In this document: positions 8,631-17,229 of the stretch, in pieces
How positions within the stretch are numbered: position 1 is the first letter of the stretch
How the letters are laid out: every line of letters begins with the position of its first letter
DNA from: Marinomonas pollencensis
GTDB lineage: Bacteria > Pseudomonadota > Gammaproteobacteria > Pseudomonadales > Marinomonadaceae
Reading direction: 5' to 3'
NCBI RefSeq assembly: GCF_003387375.1
Contig: NZ_QUNG01000003.1
Location: 124,001-188,000, forward strand
DNA length: 64,000 nt
Notes under the pieces: model-generated
The model's database searches: none
The model's input: the letters and a program-made list of their open reading frames with translations, nothing else
Told to the model about the DNA's origin: nothing
Position numbers and translations under genes: made by a program

Positions 8631-11600
8631 CGATTAGAATAGCGATACAGCATAAAACCACTTACGACTTTGATCGATTTATCAATGTTGCCCCTCATAT
8701 TTTGAGGCTGCAACCAGCCGCGCATTCTCGTACTAAAATTCATAGCTACTCGTTAAAAGTGCTACCTGAAACGCACTTTATTAACTTGCAACAAGACCCG
8801 TTTGGTAACTTTCAAACCCGTTTAGTGTTTCCAGAGAAAACCAATAAGCTTGAGTTTATGGTCGAAGTTATTGCTGATATGACGGTCATCAATCCATTCG
8901 ACTTCTTTGTGGAAAGCTACGCAGAAAACTACCCTTTTGCCTACGACAAAGCCCTGAGAAAAGAATTAGACCCGTATTTGCAAGTAACCGATTCTTGCCC
9001 GCTACTGGACAAATGGCTGTCTGCGGTAGACCGCAAAGAAACACCTATCAATGACTTTCTGGTTGCAATCAATAGCCGTCTCGCGGGCGACATCGGTTAT
9101 GGCATTCGCCTCGAACCTGGCGTTCAAACACCAGAAGAAACATTGACCCTGAAAAAAGGCTCCTGTCGTGATACCTCGTGGCTATTAGTGCAGATTCTTC
9201 GTAGCCTAGGGCTTGCAGCACGCTTTGCCTCTGGTTATCTCGTGCAACTTACCTCCGATGTCAAAGCGTTAGACGGCCCCTCTGGACCAGAAGAAGACTT
9301 CACCGATTTACACGCTTGGTGCGAGGTATATTTACCCGGAGCAGGTTGGGTTGGTTTAGATCCAACATCTGGCCTTTTTGCTGGCGAAGGTCACATTCCA
9401 TTAGCTTGTACACCAGAACCTGCATCCGCAGCCCCTATTTCAGGCTTCATTGACGAGTGTGAATGTGAATTCAGTTACAGCAACATTGTTGCTCGTATTC
9501 ACGAAGACCCTCGCGTCACCAAACCCTATGCAGACGGCGAATGGGATAATATCAAAGCCCTTGGCTTTGCCGTCGATGAACAGCTTGATGAAGGGGATGT
9601 TCGCCTCACCATGGGCGGTGAGCCCACTTTTGTCTCAATTGACGACATGGATGGCGAACAGTGGAATACCGGCGCACTAGGAGCAGAGAAGCTCAAACTC
9701 GCCAAAGACCTATTGCTGCGCATGAAAAAAGAATTTGGGGCTAATGGTTTACTGCATTATGGCCAAGGTAAATGGTACCCAGGAGAAGAAGTTCCTCGCT
9801 GGGCATTAGGCTGCTTTTGGCGTACCGATGGCGAAGCCCTGTGGCAAAACCAAGATTACCTAGCCCGCGTCGACAAAGATTACCAACACACCATCAAGGA
9901 CGCCAAAGCCTTTGGTGAGCAGCTATGTAACGCTCTGCAACTAGATACAAAATACCTGCAAGACACCTACGAGGACACGCTCTACTATTTATGGCTAGAG
10001 CAATCGCTCCCCGTCACCGCCGACCCACGTAAAGCCGACTTAAAGGACGACCTAGAGCGCCGCCGTCTGGCAAAACTATTAAACCGCGGTTTAAGCACCA
10101 CCACAGGCTATATTTTACCAATCGAATACGACACTAGTAGTAACCAATGGCAGAGCTCATTGTGGCCAATGCGCAGCGATGTGATTACCTTGATTCCAGG
10201 TGACAGCCCAATGGGCTACCGTCTTCCTTTGGATTCATTGCCACCGGTTGCAGAAGAAGATCGCATTCCTGAACGGGATCCTTTCGATCCGCGTCAACCG
10301 CTCGCGAATCAAACTGAAAAAGCCAGTGAAAAAGTGCTAAGCCATGTGGCTAAGCAGCATTTTGCGAAACAGCCCTCAGCCCCTTCAGTCGATTCAGAAA
10401 AGGCTCTGAAAAACGTCATTCGTACCACCCTTTGTATCGAGCCCCGTGACGGTCGCCTACATGTCTTCATGCCACCGACCACTCATCTAGAGCACTTTGT
10501 CAGCTTATTAAACCACATCGAAAATGTTGCTAAAGCGCTCGAACTTCCTGTGGTCATTGAAGGTTATGAGCCCCCTAAAGACGCTCGTTTACAGAAATTT
10601 TTGATCACCCCTGATCCCGGTGTCATCGAGGTAAACATTCACCCTGCTGGCTCGTGGGAAGAGCTCGTACATAATACTGAGACCCTCTATCACCAAGCCT
10701 ACTTGTCACGCCTTGGAGCGGAGAAATTCATGCTCGACGGGCGCCACACGGGCACGGGCGGAGGCAACCATGTCACCCTGGGTGGGCGCACTCCAGCAGA
10801 CAGCCCATTGCTAAGGCGCCCTGAGTTATTGCAAAGTCTTGTTACCTTCTGGCAGCATCATCCTGGGCTTTCGTATTTATTCTCAGGTATGTTCATCGGC
10901 CCAACCAGTCAGGCACCACGTCCAGACGAAGGCCGTGATGAAGCACTATACGAAATGGAAATTGCTTTCCAAAATATGCCTGATGGCTTTGTACATGAAC
11001 CTTGGTTGGTCGATCGCCTGATGCGCAACTTGCTAGTAGATATTACTGGTAACACGCACCGCTCAGAATTTTGTATCGACAAGCTATACGCCGCTGGTAG
11101 CGCCAGCGGACGCCAAGGTATATTAGAGTTTCGTGGTTTTGAAATGCCGCCGCATCCGCATATGTCGTTAGTGCAAATGTTGCTGCTGCGCTGTTTGGTG
11201 GCGCGTTTTTGGAAAGAACCTTATAAAAAACCATTGGTACGTTGGGGCACCAGCCTGCATGACAAATTTATGCTGCCGCATTTTGTCTGGCAAGACATCA
11301 AAGAAGTCGTGGAAGACTTACAGCGCCATGGTTTTCCTTTCAAACTAGAATGGTTAACACCGTTTGAAGAGTTCCGCTTCCCCCATTATGGCCGCCAGCA
11401 AATAGACGATATGGAAATTGAACTACGCTGGGCCATTGAGCCTTGGCACGTGCTTGGGGAAGAAATCACTGGCTCTGGCACGGCTCGTTATGTGGACTCT
11501 TCGGTAGAACGTCTACAGGTGAAACTCACAGGCTTAACGGAAGGTCGTTATGTGCTGAGCTGCAATGGTCGCCGCGTCCCTATCCGCTCGACTGGCCGTA

Positions 11601-11995
11601 AAGGGGAGTTTGTCGGAGCAGTACGCTACAAGGCGTGGGCGCCACCTTCCGCGTTACACCCAACGCTGGGGACTGATACGCCTTTGGTGTTTGACTTAAT
11701 TGACACTTGGAATGGCTTATCGATTGGCGGTTGTACATATCATGTTACCCACCCTGGTGGTCGTACTTATGATAATTTACCGGTTAACAGCAATGAAGCC
11801 GAGGCGCGACGTGTTAATCGTTTTTGGGATCATGGTTTCACCCAAGGCCCATTATCACCACCACCTGAGTTTAGCGCATTGCGTGGTTTCTATCCGAACC
11901 AGGAGCCGCCAAGAGCGATGGCTCCCCCTGCTGAAGAGCCAATGGATGAATATCCTCATACATTAGATTTGCGTAAGCAGTATACTGTACTCTGA
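8627..11995 (+). CDS. transglutaminase-like domain fused to DUF2126 putative amidoligase
   Basis: A 1122-residue two-part enzyme. Residues 1-270 form a bacterial transglutaminase-like/cysteine protease domain with its own N-terminal domain. The catalytic triad is visible as Cys180 (GSCRDTSW), His229 (LHAWCEVYLP) and Asp245 (LDPTSG). The remainder, from about residue 320, is DUF2126, a putative amidoligase: RLTMGGEPTFVS, YGQGKWYPGEEVPRWALG, HTGTGGGNHVTLGG and ILEFRGFEMPPHP are its conserved blocks. Start GTG 8627 follows AAGGAGA and overlaps the alpha-E stop by four bases. A cysteine hydrolase or transferase and a ligase on one chain suggest coupled making and breaking, or transfer, of amide bonds; the substrate is unknown. 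Confidence 0.88.
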   Translation: MTIRIAIQHKTTYDFDRFINVAPHILRLQPAAHSRTKIHSYSLKVLPETHFINLQQDPFGNFQTRLVFPEKTNKLEFMVEVIADMTVINPFDFFVESYAENYPFAYDKALRKELDPYLQVTDSCPLLDKWLSAVDRKETPINDFLVAINSRLAGDIGYGIRLEPGVQTPEETLTLKKGSCRDTSWLLVQILRSLGLAARFASGYLVQLTSDVKALDGPSGPEEDFTDLHAWCEVYLPGAGWVGLDPTSGLFAGEGHIPLACTPEPASAAPISGFIDECECEFSYSNIVARIHEDPRVTKPYADGEWDNIKALGFAVDEQLDEGDVRLTMGGEPTFVSIDDMDGEQWNTGALGAEKLKLAKDLLLRMKKEFGANGLLHYGQGKWYPGEEVPRWALGCFWRTDGEALWQNQDYLARVDKDYQHTIKDAKAFGEQLCNALQLDTKYLQDTYEDTLYYLWLEQSLPVTADPRKADLKDDLERRRLAKLLNRGLSTTTGYILPIEYDTSSNQWQSSLWPMRSDVITLIPGDSPMGYRLPLDSLPPVAEEDRIPERDPFDPRQPLANQTEKASEKVLSHVAKQHFAKQPSAPSVDSEKALKNVIRTTLCIEPRDGRLHVFMPPTTHLEHFVSLLNHIENVAKALELPVVIEGYEPPKDARLQKFLITPDPGVIEVNIHPAGSWEELVHNTETLYHQAYLSRLGAEKFMLDGRHTGTGGGNHVTLGGRTPADSPLLRRPELLQSLVTFWQHHPGLSYLFSGMFIGPTSQAPRPDEGRDEALYEMEIAFQNMPDGFVHEPWLVDRLMRNLLVDITGNTHRSEFCIDKLYAAGSASGRQGILEFRGFEMPPHPHMSLVQMLLLRCLVARFWKEPYKKPLVRWGTSLHDKFMLPHFVWQDIKEVVEDLQRHGFPFKLEWLTPFEEFRFPHYGRQQIDDMEIELRWAIEPWHVLGEEITGSGTARYVDSSVERLQVKLTGLTEGRYVLSCNGRRVPIRSTGRKGEFVGAVRYKAWAPPSALHPTLGTDTPLVFDLIDTWNGLSIGGCTYHVTHPGGRTYDNLPVNSNEAEARRVNRFWDHGFTQGPLSPPPEFSALRGFYPNQEPPRAMAPPAEEPMDEYPHTLDLRKQYTVL

Positions 11996-12023
11996 TCGTT
12001 AATTTTTTAGGCTCATACGCACT

Positions 12024-14606
12024 ATGCAATCTCAATCAAGTATTGTTAATACGCCAGCGGATGATACGTCATCCGCTCCGGCGTTATTTTCCGATTATGA
12101 AATGCCAACGGATGCTTTTGATGAGGCCTTCACGGAAGATCGCCAAACACGCCCACACTGGGAGCATTTGCTCAACAGTATCAGAGGACTTACCAATGAT
12201 GGCATGGTCGATAGACAGGCGCGTGCGCAACGTATACTTCGTGAAGACGGTGCAACATACAACCTAACCAGCGACCCGTTAACGCCTAGCGTTTGGTCGC
12301 TGGATTTGATTCCTAACATTATTCAAAGTGATGAATGGCGACAAATAGAAGAAGGCTTAGCCCAGCGCTCAGCGCTATTTGACCTCATTTTAAAAGATTT
12401 TTATGGCCCAAGAGAGCTTATTAAAAGCGGCACTTTACCCGCTGAAATTCTCTTTAGTCATCCTGGGTTTTTACGTCAATGTCACAATGTGACAACGCCA
12501 GGCCCGCACCAATTGCTACTGCACGGGGTCGACATGGTACGCGACCAAACTGGGCAGTTTCAAATTATTGGAGATCGCACTCAAGCGCCCAGTGGTGCAG
12601 GCTACGCCCTCGAAAACCGCACTGTTGTTTCGCGTGTGATTCCGAGTATTTTTCGCGATAGCCAGGTGCATCGACTGTCTGCGTTTTTCCATTCACTTAA
12701 AGGTATGTTATCCAAGCTTGCCAGTGAATGGACCGAAACACCGCGCATTGTTATGCTCACCCCAGGGGCTTTTAGCAGCACCTATTTTGAGCAAGCCTAT
12801 ATGGCGAACTATCTCGGCTTCCCCTTGGTTCAAGGCAGCGATTTAACCGTGCGCAATGGCGCAGTTTGGATGAAATCACTAAGTGGGTTGGCCCGTGTTG
12901 ATGTCATTTTACGACGCGTCGATGACGCCTATTGTGACCAAGCTGAATTGCGCACCGACTCTATGCTCGGTGTGCCAGGCTTACTTGAAGTAGTACGCGC
13001 CGGCAATGTCGCCATCGCCAACCCTCTGGGTAGCGGCGTGTTAGAAACACCTGCATTATTAAAGTTTCTACCCGCTATTAGCCGTTTTCTAACTGGCTCA
13101 GACTTGGCGCTCCCTTCTGTCTCAAGCTGGTGGTGTGGTGACCCTGAAGATTTCAATTATGTCACTCATAATATAGAAAACCTGATTATTAAATCGGCCA
13201 TTCGACACGCAAATCAAAGCAGTATTTATGGCCACACGCTGAACGAAAAACAAAAACTCAGCACCCTAGCAATGATAAAAAAACACCCTCATCTGTATAC
13301 CGCACAAAGCTATATCCCAGGATCTGTAGCACCGGTGTGGCAAGATGGCGGACTACAAGCACGACCGAGTATTTTGCGAGCCTTTACCGTTTCTGACCAA
13401 GATCACTACTCGGTCATGCCCGGGGGACTGTCACGGGTGAGCAATAGTGTGAGAGACAAAATTGTTTCACCACTCTCCTCATCAACCAGCAAAGACACTT
13501 GGATCCTTGCCTCAGAGCCAGAAAAACAAACGGCTCAGCTGTCTGATAAACTCATTTTGCAAGACGAAGCACTACAAACAAACTTACCGAGTCGCGTAGT
13601 AGAAAACCTCTTTTGGATGGGACGCTATGCCGAGCGGGCAGAACTCAGCACCCGCTTGCTACGAACCTTATTCAAGCAAATGAACGGTATCGACCCATTG
13701 CCTGCTGAAAGCCGCCGTTTAATGTTGGAAATGGTGTCTATTCAGACCGGGTGTTTGCCTGGCTTTACCGAGGCTGACGATGCGCTTATTGATGCACCAG
13801 ACAGTGAACTTGTGTCCATTATCACCGATGGCAATCGTCCAGGATCAATCAAGGCGAACCTACAAGCCATGATCAACTGTGGGGAGCAAGTCAAAGAAAT
13901 GCTGTCAGCAGATACCCGCATCATCATTAATGAATTACGCGACCACATTCACGAGCTAGACCGCGCCTACACCAACGGTTTACCGGCGGCACCGGAAGAA
14001 TCACTTGATAGCTTAGTCACCTCATTGCTGGCATTGTCTGGCTTGAATCATGAAAGCATGCTGCGCGGCCTAGATTGGACCTTTCAAGAAATTGGACGAC
14101 GTACCGAACGCGCCCTACAAACCGCAACCTTGCTGCGCTCATCATTAACCAAACCTTTACCTGCAGCACAACAGCAACAGGTGCTAGAGTCGGTATTACT
14201 CAGTGTCGAAGCGTTAATTTCGTTTCGTCGGCGTTATCGTAATCGCGCTCGCGTCGCATACGGTTTGGAGCTCTTGATGCTAGACTCTACCAACCCTCGC
14301 TCGCTGATTTACCAAATCAACCAGCTGCGTAAACACATCAAAAAATTACCGCGCAATAACATGCCAAGCGCGGGATTAAGCCCAGAAAACCATCTGATTA
14401 TCAAGTCATTAAATGACATTCAGCTCGCCGATTTAGACGGCCTTGTGCAAGTGGACCGCAACACTCAAACACGCCTGCCTTTAGAGCAGCTTATGACTCA
14501 ATTATTAGAGCAACTAGAACAGTTCACCGTATTCATTAGTGAAAAATATTTTGATCATACTGCTGGGCCTCACTCTTTGGTAGAAAATAACTGGGAAGGT
14601 CATTGA
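12024..14606 (+). CDS. fused circularly permuted ATP-grasp and alpha-E protein
   Basis: An 860-residue fusion of the two modules that are separate genes upstream. The ATP-grasp part covers about residues 60-505, with LTPGAFSSTYFEQAYMANYL, VDVILRRVDDAYCD and GLSRVSNSVRDK. The alpha-E part covers about 522-860, starting SRVVENLFWMGRYAERAELS. The ATP-grasp half is degenerate. Where the first copy has EDNLRVPSG this one has GDRTQAPSG, and the glycine-rich loop KPANESGGYG is replaced by KSAIRHANQSSIYG. It may therefore be a non-catalytic partner of the intact copy. It starts 28 bp after the DUF2126 gene and its stop overlaps the next ATG (TGATG), so it belongs to the same operon. Confidence 0.9.
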   Translation: MQSQSSIVNTPADDTSSAPALFSDYEMPTDAFDEAFTEDRQTRPHWEHLLNSIRGLTNDGMVDRQARAQRILREDGATYNLTSDPLTPSVWSLDLIPNIIQSDEWRQIEEGLAQRSALFDLILKDFYGPRELIKSGTLPAEILFSHPGFLRQCHNVTTPGPHQLLLHGVDMVRDQTGQFQIIGDRTQAPSGAGYALENRTVVSRVIPSIFRDSQVHRLSAFFHSLKGMLSKLASEWTETPRIVMLTPGAFSSTYFEQAYMANYLGFPLVQGSDLTVRNGAVWMKSLSGLARVDVILRRVDDAYCDQAELRTDSMLGVPGLLEVVRAGNVAIANPLGSGVLETPALLKFLPAISRFLTGSDLALPSVSSWWCGDPEDFNYVTHNIENLIIKSAIRHANQSSIYGHTLNEKQKLSTLAMIKKHPHLYTAQSYIPGSVAPVWQDGGLQARPSILRAFTVSDQDHYSVMPGGLSRVSNSVRDKIVSPLSSSTSKDTWILASEPEKQTAQLSDKLILQDEALQTNLPSRVVENLFWMGRYAERAELSTRLLRTLFKQMNGIDPLPAESRRLMLEMVSIQTGCLPGFTEADDALIDAPDSELVSIITDGNRPGSIKANLQAMINCGEQVKEMLSADTRIIINELRDHIHELDRAYTNGLPAAPEESLDSLVTSLLALSGLNHESMLRGLDWTFQEIGRRTERALQTATLLRSSLTKPLPAAQQQQVLESVLLSVEALISFRRRYRNRARVAYGLELLMLDSTNPRSLIYQINQLRKHIKKLPRNNMPSAGLSPENHLIIKSLNDIQLADLDGLVQVDRNTQTRLPLEQLMTQLLEQLEQFTVFISEKYFDHTAGPHSLVENNWEGH

Positions 14607-15487
14607 TGCAATACCGAGTTCGCCATATCACAAAATACGCATACGGAGCCCCTGTTAGCCTGTGTTACAACATGGCGCATCTATTGCCGAGAGATACAGA
14701 ACATCAGCGCTGCCTAAATCAAAAAGTGCGCATTTATCCGCTGCCTGTGTATCAGAATGAAAACACGGATTATTTTGGTAATCAGACGTTTTATTTTTCC
14801 ATTCAAGAAGCCCATAAAAAACTGGAAATCGATGTCACCTGTGATTTTGACATCACCCCAATAGACCTTGATGCATACCGAGCAAAAAGTATTACCAGTT
14901 GTGGGCAATTGCGCGCATTCATGCAATCACCTCGCACGGAAGCAGAGCATTTAGCGAAAGAATACCTATTGGATTCACCACAAATTCGGCGCTCAGAAGA
15001 TCTCAGAAATTATGCAAAAGAGATTTTTAGCGATGAAAAAAATGTCTTAAAAGCAACGCTTGAATTCACCCATAAGCTGTTCAGCGAATTTACCTTTGAC
15101 CCCAACACCACCACAGTGGCAACGCCTCTTGAACAAGTCTTAGCGCAGCGCAGTGGTGTCTGCCAGGATTTCGCCCATCTTGCGATTGGCTGCTTGCGTT
15201 CAGTTGGGCTACCGGCTCGCTATATGAGTGGTTACTTAGAAACCTTACCGCCACCAGGCCAAGAAAAGCTTATCGGAGTCGATGCATCCCATGCTTGGTT
15301 TGCGATATTTTTACCGGAACTTGGCTGGGTCGAGTTTGACCCTACCAATGACTTAATGCCGAGTGATCAGCATATCGTGACAGCTTGGGGACGAGATTAT
15401 GCCGACGTGACGCCACTCCAAGGAGTCATTTTTGAAGGGGGCGGCTCGCAACAAATGTCTGTCTCCGTCGATGTTCGCCGCCTTTAA
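14606..15487 (+). CDS. transglutaminase-like cysteine peptidase family protein
   Basis: A 293-residue stand-alone transglutaminase-like protein (COG1305) with its N-terminal beta domain (MQYRVRHITKYAYGAPVSL) and catalytic core. The triad is Cys186 (SGVCQDFAHL), His229 (ASHAWFAIFLP) and Asp245 (EFDPTND). Start ATG 14606 shares a base with the stop of the fusion gene (TGATG); a TTG at 14603 is also in frame. It has no signal peptide, so it is cytoplasmic. As the last gene of the five-gene operon it is expected to hydrolyse or transfer the amide bonds made by the ATP-grasp and amidoligase members; this is inferred from context. Confidence 0.88.
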   Translation: MQYRVRHITKYAYGAPVSLCYNMAHLLPRDTEHQRCLNQKVRIYPLPVYQNENTDYFGNQTFYFSIQEAHKKLEIDVTCDFDITPIDLDAYRAKSITSCGQLRAFMQSPRTEAEHLAKEYLLDSPQIRRSEDLRNYAKEIFSDEKNVLKATLEFTHKLFSEFTFDPNTTTVATPLEQVLAQRSGVCQDFAHLAIGCLRSVGLPARYMSGYLETLPPPGQEKLIGVDASHAWFAIFLPELGWVEFDPTNDLMPSDQHIVTAWGRDYADVTPLQGVIFEGGGSQQMSVSVDVRRL

Positions 15488-15625
15488 CTTAATTTGAACG
15501 AGTTTGTACATTTTTCCAACAGCGATGACATAGCATGTAAAAGGGATATAGGGTAAGCTCCACCCCATATATTTAAGGCCAGATTTTCTCGCCTGCACCC
15601 ACCTTTTAAATAAATGAGAACACCT

Positions 15626-17011
15626 ATGAGTTTCAACGCCCTTGGGCTATCAGCCCCCATCTTAAAAGCCATTGAAGAGCAAGGTTATACCACGCCTTCT
15701 GCCATTCAAGCTCAAGCCATTCCAGCCGTATTGGAAGGCCAAGATGTGATGGCCGCTGCCCAAACCGGCACAGGTAAAACCGCCGGCTTTACCTTGCCAC
15801 TGCTAGAGCGCTTAAGCCAAGGCGGGCCTGCCAAAAGCAACCAAGTTCGCGCGCTTGTTTTAACACCAACACGTGAACTTGCTGCGCAAGTCGCGGCCAG
15901 CGTTCAAGAATACGGCAAGCACCTTGCACTAAAATCTACCGTGGTTTTCGGTGGCGTTAAAATCAATCCTCAAATGATGGCATTACGCCGTGGCGCAGAT
16001 ATTCTGATCGCGACTCCTGGTCGTTTGATGGATTTGTACAATCAAAAAGCGGTTCGTTTTGACCAACTAGAAGTATTGGTGCTAGATGAAGCCGACCGTA
16101 TGCTCGACATGGGTTTTATTCACGACATCAAAAAAATCCTCGCGATTCTTCCTAAGAAACGTCAGAACCTATTGTTCTCTGCGACGTTTTCGCCAGAGAT
16201 TCGCCAACTTGCGAAAGGCTTAGTAAACAACCCTGTTGAAATCTCTGTCACACCAAGAAACGCGACGGCTGTTTCTGTTGAACAGTGGCTTCATCCAGTT
16301 GATAAAAAGCGTAAAACTGAGCTGCTGATCGAACTAATTTCTGAAGGTGAATGGGAGCAAGTGCTAGTGTTTTCGCGCACTAAACACGGCGCTAACAAGA
16401 TCACTAAATTACTTGAAGCCAGCGGTATCCGTGCCAGTGCTATTCACGGCAACAAGAGCCAAGGTGCCCGTACCCGCGCTCTAGCCGACTTTAAAGAAGG
16501 CCGCGTAAGAGCCTTGGTCGCAACGGATATTGCTGCTCGAGGCCTAGACATTGAACAGCTTCCTCATGTGGTGAACTTTGATCTACCTGATGTGGCTGAA
16601 GACTATGTTCACCGTATCGGTCGTACTGGTCGTGCTGGTGCAACGGGTAAAGCAATTTCCCTTGTGGCGGCCGATGAGCTAGATCAATTAAGAGCCATCG
16701 AACGTCTGACTCAGAAGCTGATTGAACGCCGCTATGTGGATGACTTTATGCCAACGCATATGTTGCCAGACACCACATTAGACACGCGCCCAATTAAACC
16801 TAATAAACCAAAGCGTGCTAAGTCACCACGTGACCAGCACGCTGGGGCAAAACAAGGTTCTGGTGGCGCGGCAAAATTCTCTGGTGCTCGTCGCTCAGGA
16901 AATGGCGCCAAAGCGGCTCCTAAAGCAGATGTTACACCAGGACAAGGTATGCGTAGCAAACCATTGGCGCCTGCACGCCGCAACCGTAAACCAAGACCTG
17001 CTCAAGACTAA
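15626..17011 (+). CDS. rhlE: DEAD-box ATP-dependent RNA helicase, RhlE-type
   Basis: A 461-residue RNA helicase with the full set of motifs: Q-motif [17 protein letters not shown], Walker [18 protein letters not shown], the DEAD box [30 protein letters not shown] and [10 protein letters not shown]. The C-terminal tail after residue about 395 is basic and rich in Lys, Ala, Gly and Arg, as in RhlE proteins that act on rRNA or in mRNA decay. The start is set at ATG 15626 ([16 protein letters not shown]) because family members begin there; an ATG at 15614 lies four codons earlier and has no ribosome-binding site. It is monocistronic, 138 bp after the transglutaminase gene. Confidence 0.92.
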   Translation: MSFNALGLSAPILKAIEEQGYTTPSAIQAQAIPAVLEGQDVMAAAQTGTGKTAGFTLPLLERLSQGGPAKSNQVRALVLTPTRELAAQVAASVQEYGKHLALKSTVVFGGVKINPQMMALRRGADILIATPGRLMDLYNQKAVRFDQLEVLVLDEADRMLDMGFIHDIKKILAILPKKRQNLLFSATFSPEIRQLAKGLVNNPVEISVTPRNATAVSVEQWLHPVDKKRKTELLIELISEGEWEQVLVFSRTKHGANKITKLLEASGIRASAIHGNKSQGARTRALADFKEGRVRALVATDIAARGLDIEQLPHVVNFDLPDVAEDYVHRIGRTGRAGATGKAISLVAADELDQLRAIERLTQKLIERRYVDDFMPTHMLPDTTLDTRPIKPNKPKRAKSPRDQHAGAKQGSGGAAKFSGARRSGNGAKAAPKADVTPGQGMRSKPLAPARRNRKPRPAQD

Positions 17012-17026
17012 TCACTTATAATCAGG

Positions 17027-17050
17027 CTACCCTGTGAAAACACGGGGTGG
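17027..17050 (+). other. stable hairpin after the helicase gene
   Basis: CTACCCTGTG pairs with CACGGGGTGG across an AAAA loop, a ten-base-pair stem sixteen bases after the rhlE stop. It has no T-run, so it is either a 3'-end stabiliser or an imperfect terminator. Confidence 0.5.
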
Positions 17051-17108
17051 CATGATGCCTGCAAGATTCCTCACCATCTACCGTTATTACGGACCTATCT
17101 GTGTATTT

Positions 17109-17132
17109 GCATTAACTCGCTTTTGTTAATGC
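17109..17132 (+). other. hairpin upstream of the sensor kinase
   Basis: GCATTAAC and GTTAATGC form an eight-base-pair perfect stem around an eight-base loop. It is the second of three hairpins between rhlE and the sensor-kinase gene. Confidence 0.45.
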
Positions 17133-17161
17133 GGCTTTATCACATCTAGAGATACAGCTTT

Positions 17162-17192
17162 GGTGCATAACCCAATTTGATTGCACCTTTTT
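17162..17192 (+). terminator. terminator-like hairpin just before the sensor kinase
   Basis: GGTGCA pairs with TGCACC across a 14-base loop and is followed directly by TTTTT. It ends within 40 bases of the kinase start, so it could act as an attenuator as well as a late terminator for rhlE. The stem is short, so confidence is moderate. Confidence 0.45.
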
Positions 17193-17229
17193 AATGCATG
17201 GCGCCTGCGCCATTCACTATTCTGTCGAG

